Source: Ramlibacter sp. (lineage in GTDB: Bacteria > Pseudomonadota > Gammaproteobacteria > Burkholderiales > Burkholderiaceae_C). Taken from it: 64,000 bases of DNA. Under the pieces are notes generated by a model. It was not told the DNA's origin. It saw nothing but the letters and a program-made list of their open reading frames with translations, and did not search any database. The position numbers and the translations under genes were made by a program. Shown one piece after another: positions 9,536 to 18,195 of the stretch; positions within the stretch are counted from its first letter, which is position 1; the number at the start of each line of letters is the position of its first letter. The stretch lies in NCBI RefSeq assembly GCF_028291745.1, contig NZ_JAQGNQ010000068.1, forward strand, positions 124,001-188,000, in the 5' to 3' direction.

Positions 9536-10485
9536 AGCCCGTGCGCCCCGGCCTACGCGTGGCCATCATGACCGACGAGACCGGCTGGCACACGCGCGAA
9601 CTGCTGCGTGCCCTGCGTGCGCGCGGCTGCACCGGCCGCTGTCTCGACCTGGCGCAATGCCGCATAGCCACCACGCACGCCTGGCACGGGCTCGTACTGC
9701 CGGGCTACGGCCAGGATCTGCCGGATGCCGTGCTCGTGCGCGGCATCGCCGGCGGCAGCTTCGAGCAGGTGACCAAGCGGCTGGGCGTGCTGCACGCGCT
9801 GCGCGAGTTCGGCGTGCCGGTCTACAACGACGCGCGGGCGATCGAGCGCAGCGTCGACAAGTCGATGACGAGCCTGCTGCTGCATGCGGCCGGGGTCGCA
9901 ACCCCAGCGACCTGGGCGATGGAGTCGAGCGCCACGGCCCAGCAACTGGTCACGCGCGAAAGCGCGGCCGGCCGCGCGCTCGTGCTCAAGCCGCTGTTCG
10001 GCTCGCAAGGACAGGGATTGCAGCGCGTCGGCTGGGTCGATGGCGCGCACGTCCCCTTGTCGGCGCTCGAGGGCGCGTATGGCGGCCTGGCCTACCTGCA
10101 GCGCTTCGTGGAGGCCCGCAGCGCGCCGGGCCACGATTTCCGCGTGCTGGTGGTGGGCGGCGTCGCCCTGGCCGCCATGCGCCGCGTCAGCGTCGACTGG
10201 GTGCACAACGTCGCGCGCGGCGCCCGCTGCGAGCCGCAGTCGCTGGCCGAGGACATCGGCCCCGAGCTGGCACGCCTGTCCGAGGCCGCCGCGCGCGCGC
10301 TCTCCATGGACTATGCGGGCGTCGACCTGGTCCCCACGGGCGATGGCGCGCAGGTGCTCGAAGTCAACGGCGTGGCGGCGTGGCAGGGGCTGCAGGGTGT
10401 CACGCCTTTCAACATCGCCCAGGCCCTGGTCGACGACCTGCTGGATCGCCGATGCGCGGCCGGTGCGCAGCGGCTGCAGGCGTGA
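9532..10485 (+). CDS. RimK-like ATP-grasp ligase of the H4MPT cluster
   Basis: This 317-residue protein shows the RimK/alpha-L-glutamate-ligase layout: an N-terminal alpha/beta region, VYNDARAIERSVDKSMTSLLL, RALVLKPLFGSQGQGLQRVGW (ATP-binding), YLQRFVEARSAPGHDFRVLVVGG, and VDLVPTGDGAQVLEVNGVAAW with the metal-binding Glu and Asn. In archaea such enzymes add glutamate to H4MPT or coenzyme F420, so addition of an amino acid to the cofactor is the best guess. Its place between mch and fae matches the gene called orf5 in Methylobacterium. It has ATGA/GTGA overlaps at both ends. Confidence 0.87.
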   Translation: MKPVRPGLRVAIMTDETGWHTRELLRALRARGCTGRCLDLAQCRIATTHAWHGLVLPGYGQDLPDAVLVRGIAGGSFEQVTKRLGVLHALREFGVPVYNDARAIERSVDKSMTSLLLHAAGVATPATWAMESSATAQQLVTRESAAGRALVLKPLFGSQGQGLQRVGWVDGAHVPLSALEGAYGGLAYLQRFVEARSAPGHDFRVLVVGGVALAAMRRVSVDWVHNVARGARCEPQSLAEDIGPELARLSEAAARALSMDYAGVDLVPTGDGAQVLEVNGVAAWQGLQGVTPFNIAQALVDDLLDRRCAAGAQRLQA

Positions 10486-11348
10486 GCGACGACAGCCGGG
10501 CACGCGCGGCCTTCCTGCGCGCCTGCCGGCTGGACGTGCAGGCGCGCAAACCCGGCAACGTGAGCCTGGCCTCGCCCGGCCACGGCATGGACGCCGCGCA
10601 GTTCCTCGCGAGCGCGACTGCCGCCGCCGACGCGATCACCGCGCCCGGCTGCCCCGTAGGCGAACGCATCGAAGCGGCCGTGCGCGCCTCCTGGCAGGCG
10701 GCAGGCTGCAATACGAACCTTGGCATCGTGCTGCTGTGCGCGCCCTTGCTGGCCGCGTTCGAACAGCGGGACCGCGAAGGCGCGGATGCCCTGCGCGTCG
10801 CGCTGGCAAGCGTGCTGCAGTCGCTCACCGTCGACGACGCGCGTGCCACCTACCGCGCCATCGCGCTGGCCCAGCCCGGCGGGCTCGGCCATGCGCCGCG
10901 GCAGGACGTGGCGGACCCACCCACCGTGGACCTGCGCTCGGCGATGGCTCTGGCCGCCGAGCGCGACCGCATTGCCTGGCAGTACACCCACGCATTCGCC
11001 GACGTGTTCGAGCTCGGGCTGCCCGCGTTCCTGACCGCGCACGCCACCGCCTTGGCCACCGGCGAGGCTCTGCAAGCGGCTGACGCGCGGGCGATGCAAG
11101 TCACCTTCCTGGAGTTCGTGGCCGCGCTGCCCGACTCACACATTGTGCGAAAACACGGAGCCGCGATGGCGCAGTGTGTCATCGGTGAGGCGGCGCAGTG
11201 GCGCACGCGCGCGCGCCGCGGCGAGCCGCTGGACAGCGATCCCGCTTTCGCCCGCTGGGACGAAGACCTCAAGGCGAGGCGGCTCAATCCCGGCACCAGC
11301 GCCGACCTGTGCGTGGCAGTTGCGCTGCTCGCCGCACTGGTCGCTTGA
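10482..11348 (+). CDS. CitG/MdcB-like triphosphoribosyl-dephospho-CoA synthase family protein
   Basis: This 288-residue protein has ARKPGNVSLASPGHGMD at residues 15-35 and AGCNTNLGIVLLCAPLLAAF around 75-95, the two signatures of the CitG family, plus HIVRKHGAAMAQ in the C-terminal half. CitG makes the prosthetic group of citrate lyase from ATP and dephospho-CoA. No citrate or malonate decarboxylase gene is present, so here it probably performs a related ribosyl transfer for H4MPT or methanofuran. Its location between mch and fae matches orf7 of Methylobacterium. The GTG at 10482 gives the GTGA overlap seen at other junctions; an in-frame ATG at 10452 is the alternative. Confidence 0.85.
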   Translation: MSDDSRARAAFLRACRLDVQARKPGNVSLASPGHGMDAAQFLASATAAADAITAPGCPVGERIEAAVRASWQAAGCNTNLGIVLLCAPLLAAFEQRDREGADALRVALASVLQSLTVDDARATYRAIALAQPGGLGHAPRQDVADPPTVDLRSAMALAAERDRIAWQYTHAFADVFELGLPAFLTAHATALATGEALQAADARAMQVTFLEFVAALPDSHIVRKHGAAMAQCVIGEAAQWRTRARRGEPLDSDPAFARWDEDLKARRLNPGTSADLCVAVALLAALVA

Positions 11349-11474
11349 TCGCCGGCGCGCACCACCCCGCGTTTCTACTGAGCCCGGGCGGCACGGAATA
11401 TGTGAGCGACCTTGTGCGCACCGGGCGTCGCCCGCGCGCAAACCAACGCAAACCCGGACCGGACAGGAGCACAC
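11349..11474 (+). promoter_or_regulatory. Leader region of fae and the xox genes
   Basis: This 126-bp gap is the largest on the plus strand between folB and mxaL, so it probably carries a separate promoter for the highly expressed fae and xoxF genes. CGGCACGGAATATGTG at 11389-11404 has a perfect GGCACG -24 block but a poor -12 block (ATGTG). I regard it only as a weak sigma-54 candidate. AGGAG lies seven bases before the fae ATG. Confidence 0.4.
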
Positions 11475-11987
11475 ATGGCCAAGATCGACCGCCTGCTGAT
11501 TGGAGAGTCGCTTGTCGGAGAGGGCAACGAAGTCGCCCACATCGACCTTCTCATCGGGCCACGCGGTTCCCCCGCGGAGACCGCGTTCGCCAATGCCTTG
11601 ACCAACAACAAGGACGGCTTCACCTCGCTGCTGGCGGTGGTGGCGCCCAACCTGGTGGCCAAACCCGCCACCGTCATGTTCAACAAGGTGACGATCAAGG
11701 GCGCCAAGCAGGCCGTGCAGATGTTCGGGCCCGCGCAGCATGCGGTGGCCATGGCGGTGGCCGACTGCGTCGAGGACGGCACCATCCCGCTGGAGGAAGC
11801 CGACGACATCTTCATCTGCGTCGGCGTGTTCATCCACTGGCTGGCCGAAGACGACAAGAAGATCCAGGAATACAACTACCGCGCGGTCAAGGAATCGATC
11901 AAGCGCGCCGTCAACCGCGAACCTTCGCCCGCCCAGGTGGTGGAAATGAAGGGGCGCGCCGCCCACCCGTTCCAGGCTGCTGCCTGA
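11475..11987 (+). CDS. fae: Formaldehyde-activating enzyme
   Basis: This 170-residue protein starts [20 protein letters not shown]. It contains [19 protein letters not shown] with the conserved His22, [38 protein letters not shown] and [21 protein letters not shown]. The length equals that of characterised Fae. It condenses formaldehyde with H4MPT to methylene-H4MPT in the cytoplasm, the entry to the MtdB-Mch route encoded just upstream. I chose the ATG at 11475 because AGGAG precedes it and the sequence matches the family N terminus; the frame extends upstream without homology. It is followed after 33 bp by xoxF. Confidence 0.97.
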   Translation: MAKIDRLLIGESLVGEGNEVAHIDLLIGPRGSPAETAFANALTNNKDGFTSLLAVVAPNLVAKPATVMFNKVTIKGAKQAVQMFGPAQHAVAMAVADCVEDGTIPLEEADDIFICVGVFIHWLAEDDKKIQEYNYRAVKESIKRAVNREPSPAQVVEMKGRAAHPFQAAA

Positions 11988-12020
11988 GTTCCGCTGTCTG
12001 CATAAGGAAGGAGACCCGAG

Positions 12021-13835
12021 ATGACCCGAGGACGCATTTCCTGGCGGCAATGGACCGCCACCACCCTGTTCGCCGCCGTGCCCGTGCTGGCCCACGCCAA
12101 CGCGGACGTCGAGAAGAACATCGCCGACCCGAAGAACTGGGCGGTACAAGCTGGCGACATGTTCAACCAGCGCTACAGCAAGCTCAACCAGATCAATACC
12201 AACAACGTCGGCAAGATGCAGGTCGCGTGGACCTTCTCCACCGGCGTGCTGCGCGGCCACGAAGGCTCGCCGCTGGTGATCGGCGACATGATGTACCTGC
12301 ACTCGCCCTTCCCGAACAAGGTGTTCGCGATGGACCTGAACACGCAGAAGATCGTCTGGAAATACGAGCCGCGGCAGGACCCGGCGGTGATCCCGCAGAT
12401 GTGCTGCGACACCGTCAACCGCGGCCTCGCCTATGCCGAGGGCAAGGTGTTCCTGCAGCAGGCCGACAGCACCCTGGTCGCCCTCGACAGCAAGACCGGC
12501 AAGGTGGTGTGGTCGGTGAAGAACGGCGACCCCAAGCTGGGCGCGGTCAACACCAACGCACCGCACGTCTACAAGGACAAGGTGATCACCGGCATCAGCG
12601 GCGGCGAGTGGGGCGTGCGCGGCTACATCAGCGCGTATGACATCAACAGCGGCAAGCAGGTCTGGCGCGCCTACAGCGTCGGCCCGGATGCCGAGATGCT
12701 GATGGATCCGCAGAAGACGATGACGTGGACGGACGGCCGCATGGCACCGGTCGGCGCGAACTCCTCGCTCAAGACCTGGCAGGGCGATCAGTGGAAGATC
12801 GGTGGCGGCACGACGTGGGGCTGGTACAGCTACGACAAGGCCACCAACACCATGTACTACGGCACCGGGAATCCATCCACCTGGAATCCGGCGCAGCGTC
12901 CGGGCGACAACAAGTGGTCGATGACCATCATGGCCCGCGACGTCGACACCGGCATGGCCAAGTGGGTGTACCAGATGACGCCCTATGACGAGTGGGACTT
13001 CGACGGCATCAACGAGATGATCCTCGCGGACATCAACGTCAAGGGCCAGCCGCGCAAGGCCCTGGTGCACTTCGATCGCAACGGCTTCGGCTACACGCTC
13101 GACCGGGTCACCGGCGAACTGCTGGTCGCCGAAAAGTACGACCCGCAAGTGAACTGGGCCACCGGTGTCGACATGAAGTCCGGCCGGCCGATGGGCGTGA
13201 AGAAGTATTCGACCGCGGCCAACGGACCCGACGTGAATACCAAGGGTGTCTGCCCGGCGGCGCTCGGCTCGAAGGACCAGCAACCCGCTTCGTTCGACCC
13301 GAACACCAAGCTGTTCTACGTGCCCACCAACCACGTGTGCATGGACTACGAGCCGTTCAAGGTCGAATACACGGCAGGCCAGCCCTACGTCGGCGCCACG
13401 CTCTCGATGTTCCCGGCGCCGAACAGCCATGGCGGCATGGGCAACTACATCGCCTGGGACGCGGGCACCGGCAAGGTCGTGCAGAGCCATCCGGAGAAGT
13501 TCTCCGTCTGGAGCGGCGCGCTCAACACCGCCGGCGGGATGTCCTGCTTCGGCACGCTCGAGGGTTACCTCAAGTGCGTCGACGCCAAGGACATCAACAA
13601 GGAACTGTTCAAGTTCAAGACGCCCTCCGGGATCATCGGCAACGTGTTCACGTATGAGCACCGGGGCAAGCAGTACATCGGTGTCTTCTCCGGCATCGGC
13701 GGCTGGGCCGGCATCGGCATGGCCGCGGGCCTGGAGAAGGACACCGACGGCCTGGGCGCCGTGGGTGGCTACCGCGAACTGAACCAGTACACCGAACTGG
13801 GCGGATCGCTGACCGTCTTTGCCCTGCCCAACTGA
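12021..13835 (+). CDS. xoxF: Lanthanide-dependent methanol dehydrogenase XoxF (PQQ)
   Basis: This 604-residue periplasmic quinoprotein has a signal peptide ending LAHA (about residue 26) and an eight-blade propeller with repeated W motifs. The adjacent cysteines Cys128-Cys129 (PQMCCDTVN) form the vicinal disulfide over PQQ. In [11 protein letters not shown], Asp326 is the catalytic base and Asp328 is the extra lanthanide-ligand aspartate that separates XoxF from calcium-type MxaF, which has alanine there. It oxidises methanol (and often formaldehyde) and passes electrons to XoxG. A strong AAGGAAGGAGA site precedes the ATG. No small-subunit (mxaI) gene is nearby, as expected for XoxF. It resembles clade XoxF5, but I cannot place it without a tree. 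Confidence 0.96.
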   Translation: MTRGRISWRQWTATTLFAAVPVLAHANADVEKNIADPKNWAVQAGDMFNQRYSKLNQINTNNVGKMQVAWTFSTGVLRGHEGSPLVIGDMMYLHSPFPNKVFAMDLNTQKIVWKYEPRQDPAVIPQMCCDTVNRGLAYAEGKVFLQQADSTLVALDSKTGKVVWSVKNGDPKLGAVNTNAPHVYKDKVITGISGGEWGVRGYISAYDINSGKQVWRAYSVGPDAEMLMDPQKTMTWTDGRMAPVGANSSLKTWQGDQWKIGGGTTWGWYSYDKATNTMYYGTGNPSTWNPAQRPGDNKWSMTIMARDVDTGMAKWVYQMTPYDEWDFDGINEMILADINVKGQPRKALVHFDRNGFGYTLDRVTGELLVAEKYDPQVNWATGVDMKSGRPMGVKKYSTAANGPDVNTKGVCPAALGSKDQQPASFDPNTKLFYVPTNHVCMDYEPFKVEYTAGQPYVGATLSMFPAPNSHGGMGNYIAWDAGTGKVVQSHPEKFSVWSGALNTAGGMSCFGTLEGYLKCVDAKDINKELFKFKTPSGIIGNVFTYEHRGKQYIGVFSGIGGWAGIGMAAGLEKDTDGLGAVGGYRELNQYTELGGSLTVFALPN

Positions 13836-13857
13836 GGACACCCCGCAGCTGCCTGGC

Positions 13858-13882
13858 GATGGCGCGCTCTCCGCGCGCCATC
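13858..13882 (+). terminator. Stem-loop between xoxF and xoxG
   Basis: A perfect 10-bp stem (GATGGCGCGC and GCGCGCCATC, loop TCTCC) starts 22 bases after the xoxF stop. No U-run follows at once (GCTTCGGCTTG comes next), so it is more likely a leaky terminator or an mRNA-stabilising 3' end. Either would let xoxF mRNA exceed xoxG and xoxJ. Confidence 0.5.
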
Positions 13883-13924
13883 GCTTCGGCTTGAACAGCA
13901 GTTTTTCGAAAGCGGTATCCGAAC

Positions 13925-14350
13925 ATGATGTCCAAGCTAGTGCGTCTCGTGTTGACCGCCTTGCCCATTGCCGCGGCCAGTGTCGCCGCCCAGGGCCCGG
14001 CTCCCGCCCAGGCCACACCGTACAAGGTGGTCGACGGCTACAAGGTCGATGCCTTCACCATGACCGGCTTTCGCACCTGGCGCGCCGCCGCCTGCGACCG
14101 CTGCCACGGGGCGAACCAGGAAGGCCTGGTCGGCCCCTCCCTGGTCAACAGCCTGAAGGTCCTGAGCAAGGACGACTTCATCAAGACCGTGCGGGACGGG
14201 CGCCAGGAAAAGGGGATGATCAGCTTCGCGACCAACACCACGGTGATGACCAACATCGATGCGCTGTACGCCTATCTCAAGGGCCGCTCCGATGGCGCCA
14301 TCACGCGCGCGCGGGTCGAGCCGATGGACGCGCCGGGGTCGGGATCATGA
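13925..14350 (+). CDS. xoxG: c-type cytochrome XoxG, electron acceptor of XoxF
   Basis: This 141-residue protein has a signal peptide (cleavage near VAAQ, residue 22) and one haem site CDRCH at residues 57-61. KGMISFA (Met98) probably supplies the axial methionine. The position directly after xoxF and before xoxJ is diagnostic. It should carry electrons from the reduced PQQ of XoxF to the terminal oxidase chain. It is short compared with XoxG of Methylobacterium (about 200 residues). Two ATG codons are adjacent at 13925 and 13928, and the Shine-Dalgarno sequence is weak, so translation may be low. The stop overlaps xoxJ as ATGA. Confidence 0.88.
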   Translation: MMSKLVRLVLTALPIAAASVAAQGPAPAQATPYKVVDGYKVDAFTMTGFRTWRAAACDRCHGANQEGLVGPSLVNSLKVLSKDDFIKTVRDGRQEKGMISFATNTTVMTNIDALYAYLKGRSDGAITRARVEPMDAPGSGS

Positions 14351-15237
14351 ACCCGCGGACGCGGCGCGCCAACATGAAAGCGCGCCCGTGGCGCGCGCTG
14401 GCGGCCGTGGCACTGGCCTGGGCCTGCGTTGCGGCCCACGCGCAGCCGGCGCCCGAAGACGTGCCACGCACGGCCCTCAAGGTCTGCCAGGACCCCAACA
14501 ACCTGCCTTATTCCAACCTGCGCGGCGAAGGTTTCGAAAACCGGATCGCCGAACTGTTCGCGCGCGACCTCGGCCTGCCGGTCGTGTATTACTCGTTTCC
14601 CAACCGGCTGGCCTTCATCCGCAACACCCTGCGCTACAAGCTGCCCGACCAGGACTATCCCTGCGACCTGGTGATGGACGTGCCGGCCGGCTTCGACCAG
14701 GTCTCCGCCACCAAGCCGTATTTCACTTCCTCGTACGCGCTGGTGTTTCCCAAGGGCAAGGGCCTGGACGGCGTGCACACCTCCGACGACCTGCTCGCCC
14801 TGCCCCCGGAGCAACTGCGCACGCTGCGCATCGGCCTGTACGACCGCTCGCCCGGCTCGCTGTGGCTGGTGCGGCACGGGCTGGTGGACCGCGGCGTGCC
14901 TTATTCGATCATGCAACCCGACCCGGAGCAGTACCCGGGGCAGATCATCGAGCGCGACCTCGCCCAGGGCAAGATCGACGCCGCCATCGTCTGGGGGCCG
15001 ATCGCCGGCTTCTTCGCCAGGCGCGTGCGCTCGCCCGAGTTGCAGGTGGCGCTGATGCGCTCCGAACCCGGCCTGCCGCTCGAGTACGCGATCGCGATGG
15101 GCGTGCGCTACGGCGAGCCGAAGTGGAAGCAGCAGATCGAGGGGCTGCTCGTGAAGCATCGCGAAGAGATCCTCGCCATCCTGCGCGAGTACGGCGTGCC
15201 CCTCGTGGCCGAGCAGGCCGCGAGCGCTTCCAGGTGA
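14347..15237 (+). CDS. xoxJ: XoxJ, quinoprotein-associated periplasmic binding protein
   Basis: This 296-residue protein has a signal peptide (ACVAAHA, about residue 32) and a type-2 periplasmic-binding fold: LKVCQDPNNLPYSNLRGEGFENRIAE at the start, CDLVMDVPAGFDQVSATKPY, and IDAAIVWGPIAGFF. This is the MxaJ/XoxJ family always found beside methanol dehydrogenase genes. XoxJ is thought to bind partially unfolded XoxF and help its activation or loading with PQQ or metal; it is not a nutrient transporter. It overlaps xoxG by four bases. An in-frame ATG at 14374 gives a shorter but also plausible signal peptide. Confidence 0.92.
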   Translation: MNPRTRRANMKARPWRALAAVALAWACVAAHAQPAPEDVPRTALKVCQDPNNLPYSNLRGEGFENRIAELFARDLGLPVVYYSFPNRLAFIRNTLRYKLPDQDYPCDLVMDVPAGFDQVSATKPYFTSSYALVFPKGKGLDGVHTSDDLLALPPEQLRTLRIGLYDRSPGSLWLVRHGLVDRGVPYSIMQPDPEQYPGQIIERDLAQGKIDAAIVWGPIAGFFARRVRSPELQVALMRSEPGLPLEYAIAMGVRYGEPKWKQQIEGLLVKHREEILAILREYGVPLVAEQAASASR

Positions 15238-15248
15238 GGCGGCGCACC

Positions 15249-15929
15249 ATGCGCGCGCTCGTGCTGGTCATCGCCCTGGTGGGCGCAGCCTACGCGCAGG
15301 CGCCGACCCCGCAAGCCCCCACGGCAGGCAGCTCCGCGCCCTCCGAGGCGGAGCAGCTCGTTTTCATCCACGAGCACCTCGCGGCGCAACGCCAGCCGCA
15401 GGTGATTCGCTATGCCTATGTCGCCGACGCCGCGGGCCAGCCGCAGGTGACCGATCGCGCCGTGCTGACGCTGGGCCCCGACGCGTCGGGCCGCTGCTGC
15501 CAGGTGCACGGCGACTATCTCTCGGGGCGGCTCGCGGTGAGCCTGCCGGACATCCCCGACGCCCGCGCCAATCCGATGCTGCTGTATTTCCTCGAAGGCG
15601 AGGTGCGGCTGCTGCAGCGGACCACCAGCGGCGAGGCCGCGCACTTCCGCCGGCGCATCCGGCAGGCTCTCGCCGATAGCGCCACGGTCACCAGCGGCAC
15701 CGTGCAGTGGGGCGGCCGCAGCGTGCCCGCCAAGACGGTGCGGGTCGCGCCTTACCTCGACGACCCGTACCGGGCCCGCTTCGAGGAGCAGGCCGCCACC
15801 GAATACGCCTTCGTGCTGGCCGATGCGGTGCCCGGCGGCGTGTACGCGATGAGTGCCACGGTGCCCGCCAGGGCCGCCGGTGCGGGTGCGCTCGCACGGC
15901 GCAGCCTCACGATCCAGGAAACGAAGTAG
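15249..15929 (+). CDS. Secreted protein of unknown function in the xox cluster
   Basis: This 226-residue protein starts MRALVLVIALVGAAYAQA, a clear signal peptide. The mature part has a vicinal cysteine pair (GRCCQVHGDYL), a conserved-looking LSGRLAVSLPDIPDARANPM, and KTVRVAPYLDDPYRARFEEQ. I do not recognise a named family. I chose the ATG at 15249, which has GTGAGG nine bases upstream. A GTG at 15234 would give a GTGA overlap with xoxJ and a more basic n-region (MRRRTMR). Its place between xoxJ and mxaR suggests a role in periplasmic assembly or electron transfer of XoxF. It occupies a spot where calcium-type operons have other small genes, but it is not MxaI. Confidence 0.75.
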   Translation: MRALVLVIALVGAAYAQAPTPQAPTAGSSAPSEAEQLVFIHEHLAAQRQPQVIRYAYVADAAGQPQVTDRAVLTLGPDASGRCCQVHGDYLSGRLAVSLPDIPDARANPMLLYFLEGEVRLLQRTTSGEAAHFRRRIRQALADSATVTSGTVQWGGRSVPAKTVRVAPYLDDPYRARFEEQAATEYAFVLADAVPGGVYAMSATVPARAAGAGALARRSLTIQETK

Positions 15930-15951
15930 CCCACAGCGAGGAGCAGCAACG

Positions 15952-16320
15952 ATGCGCGCATCACCGACAAGCGTTTGCTGGATCGCCGCGGCCCTGCTGG
16001 CGGCACCGATGGCGGCCCGGGCCCACGACTACCCCACGTCCGAACGGGTGATCTACGTCGAGGCCTGCATGCACGATCACCCGGGCGGGCACTACGAGAT
16101 GCTGAACAAGTGTTCCTGCGTGCTGGACACGATAGCGCGCGAGGTGCCGTTCGACGACTACGTGACCATGAGCACGGCAACCAACGCCAACAGCATAGGC
16201 GGCGAGCGCGGCTCGTACATCCGCGACGTCGAACCGCTGCAGGTGCAGATCCGCAGGTTCCGGCAGTTGCAGGTGGCTGCGCGCAAGAGCTGCCTCCTGG
16301 CGCCCGATGCGGCGCGCTGA
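15952..16320 (+). CDS. Small secreted cysteine-containing protein, unknown
   Basis: This 122-residue protein has a signal peptide ending AARAHD (about residue 24). The mature chain has YVEACMHDHPGG, EMLNKCSCVLDTIAREVP and a C-terminal KSCLL, so four cysteines that could form two disulfides. I know no function. The CxC motif and His residues raise the possibility of metal or redox chemistry, but this is speculation. GAGGAGCAG lies upstream of the ATG at 15952. The last 14 bases overlap mxaR, so translation is coupled. It is too long and too different in sequence to be the MxaI small subunit. Confidence 0.75.
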   Translation: MRASPTSVCWIAAALLAAPMAARAHDYPTSERVIYVEACMHDHPGGHYEMLNKCSCVLDTIAREVPFDDYVTMSTATNANSIGGERGSYIRDVEPLQVQIRRFRQLQVAARKSCLLAPDAAR

Positions 16321-17332
16321 CGAACTGCTGCAGGACTGGCGCCAGCGCGCGCTGCGCATCGAGGAGAACGTCGCGCGCGCGGTGATCGGCCAGCCCGAGA
16401 CGCTGCGCATGATCAACGTGGCGCTGTTCGCGCGCGGGCACGTGCTGCTCGAAGGGGACGTGGGGGTCGGCAAGACGACCGTGCTGCGCGCCTTCGCGCG
16501 GGCCGTGGGCGGTGCCTTCGAACGCATCGAGGGCACCGTCGACCTCATGCCGGGCGACCTCGTCTATCACACCTTCGTCGACGAGCACGGCAAGCCGCGC
16601 ATCGAGCCCGGCCCGCTGCTGCGGCATGGCGATGCGCTCGCCACCTTCTTCTTCAACGAGATCAACCGGGCGCGGCCCCAGGTGCAGGCGCTGCTGCTGC
16701 GGGCGATGGCGGAGCGGCGCGTCTCGGCGTTCAACCGCGAGTTCAGCTTTCCGCACCTGACGGTGTTCGCCGACCGCAACCGGCTGGAGCGCGAAGAGAC
16801 CTTCGAACTGCCCGCCGCGGCGCGCGACCGTTTCATGTTCGAGCTGCGGATGGCCGCGCCGACCGACCCTGGCGCGCGGCACGCCATCGTGTTCGACCCC
16901 GCGTTCCACGATCCCGAGGCCTTGCTCGAACGGGTGGAGCCCGCGATCGTCGCGGCGAGCGACCTGAACGACATCGGCGCCGCCATCCAGGCCAGCGTGG
17001 TGGCCAGCGAATCGCTGCAACGCTACGTGATGGACCTGTGGGATGCGACGCAGGCGCCGCAGCGCTTCGAGGTGTGCATCGAGGGCGTCGAGATCGACCG
17101 CCTGATGCTGGCCGGGGCCAGCCCGCGCGGCGCCATGGCGCTCGTGCGCGCCGCGCGCGTGGCCGCCTGGCTGGCCGGGCGCGACCACGTGCTGCCTGAC
17201 GACGTGGCCACCGTCTTCCCGGCGGTCATGGGCCATCGCGTGTTCTTTACGCCCCTGTACGAGATGCGCCACGCGCAGATCGCCGACGCGCTCACCGCGC
17301 AACTGCTGCAGCGCGTGCCCACCCCGCGCTGA
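16307..17332 (+). CDS. mxaR: MoxR-type AAA+ ATPase MxaR
   Basis: This 341-residue cytoplasmic ATPase has Walker A GDVGVGKTTVLRAF (about 50-63), Walker B-type ATFFFNEINRARPQVQALLL, and the sensor region LTVFADRNRLEREETFELP followed by RDRFMFEL. This is the MoxR family. As first gene of RSACKL it is MxaR, which in Methylobacterium and Paracoccus is needed to make active calcium-type methanol dehydrogenase. MoxR proteins work with von Willebrand A proteins, and several follow here. In MoxR proteins the residue in VFADRN-type segments is more often ATQNP; I note the difference. It overlaps the previous gene by 14 bp. Confidence 0.88.
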   Translation: MRRADELLQDWRQRALRIEENVARAVIGQPETLRMINVALFARGHVLLEGDVGVGKTTVLRAFARAVGGAFERIEGTVDLMPGDLVYHTFVDEHGKPRIEPGPLLRHGDALATFFFNEINRARPQVQALLLRAMAERRVSAFNREFSFPHLTVFADRNRLEREETFELPAAARDRFMFELRMAAPTDPGARHAIVFDPAFHDPEALLERVEPAIVAASDLNDIGAAIQASVVASESLQRYVMDLWDATQAPQRFEVCIEGVEIDRLMLAGASPRGAMALVRAARVAAWLAGRDHVLPDDVATVFPAVMGHRVFFTPLYEMRHAQIADALTAQLLQRVPTPR

Positions 17333-17343
17333 GCGTGCGCGCC

Positions 17344-18195
17344 ATGGCGACCGTGCAGGAGTTCCACTATCGATCGCCGGCGCGGGTGGGCGGGCAGCGC
17401 ACCGGCAGCCATGCCGGCATGGCGCTGGGCCACGGCCTCGAATTCGTGGGACACCAGAGCCTGTTCGCGCGCCCGGACGCCCGCCGGCTCGACCTGCGGG
17501 CGAGCGTCGCCAGCGTGCCGCCGCAGTGGCTGGTGCGGGTGCAGCGCGAGCGCGTGGCGATGACCGTGCGCCTGCTGGTCGACGTCTCGGCGTCCATGCG
17601 TTTCGGTTCGCCCGGCAAGATGCAGGCGGTGGCCGAGTTTGTCGAAGCGCTCGGCCACAGCGCATTTCGGGTGGGCGATGCCGTCGGCATGGTGGCCTTC
17701 GACCGCCGCGAGCGGCCCGAGCTGCGCATTCCCGGCTGGCGGCATCGCGGCATGGGGGAACTGCTCGCGACGATGCTGCTGCAATCGCAAGGCGGCGCCG
17801 GCGGGATCGAGGGCCTGCGCGAGGCGGCGACCCTGCTGGCCGGGCGCAGCGGCATCGTCTTCCTGGTCTCGGATTTCCATTGGCCACTGGCCGGCCTGCC
17901 TGCCGTGCTCGACCTGCTGGCACCCGCCCACGTGGTGCCCCTGGTCGTGTGGGACCCTGCGGAAGTCGAGCCGCCGGCACGCGATGGACTGGCGATGCTG
18001 GCCGACGCCGAGAGCGGGAGCACGCGCAGTTTCTGGCTGCGACCGGCGCTGCGCGCGCGCTGGCGCGATGCCCTGGCGCGCCGGCGCGCGGAGCTCGATG
18101 CCCTGTTTGGCGCCCGTGGGCTGCGACCGTTCTACCTGCAGGGCGCTTTCGATGCGCAGGCGCTGAGCAGTCATCTGCTCGAGGGGCAGGCGTGA
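17344..18195 (+). CDS. mxaS: DUF58 protein MxaS
   Basis: This 283-residue protein starts MATVQEFHYRSPARVGG. It has the DUF58 pattern: a short N-terminal part, then a von Willebrand A-like domain (about 70-230) with VRLLVDVSASMRFGSPGKM (a MIDAS-type DxSxS) and GIVFLVSDFHWPL. There is no signal peptide or membrane span, so it is probably cytoplasmic and works with the MxaR ATPase. I took the ATG at 17344; a GTG at 17335 would add three residues. The order R-S-A-C-K-L supports the name. It overlaps mxaA by GTGA. Confidence 0.85.
   Translation: MATVQEFHYRSPARVGGQRTGSHAGMALGHGLEFVGHQSLFARPDARRLDLRASVASVPPQWLVRVQRERVAMTVRLLVDVSASMRFGSPGKMQAVAEFVEALGHSAFRVGDAVGMVAFDRRERPELRIPGWRHRGMGELLATMLLQSQGGAGGIEGLREAATLLAGRSGIVFLVSDFHWPLAGLPAVLDLLAPAHVVPLVVWDPAEVEPPARDGLAMLADAESGSTRSFWLRPALRARWRDALARRRAELDALFGARGLRPFYLQGAFDAQALSSHLLEGQA

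Noticed and set aside
10452..10481. Earlier ATG start of the CitG-like gene
   Set aside because: It would overlap the ligase gene by 34 bp; the GTG with four-base overlap matches the other junctions better.
11389..11404. Second sigma-54 promoter before fae
   Set aside because: The -24 block fits but the -12 block (ATGTG) departs from TTGCW at key bases; kept only as a weak note in the leader feature.
15952..16320. Methanol dehydrogenase small subunit MxaI
   Set aside because: The position is suggestive, but the sequence lacks the Lys-rich MxaI pattern, is longer, and the large subunit is XoxF type.
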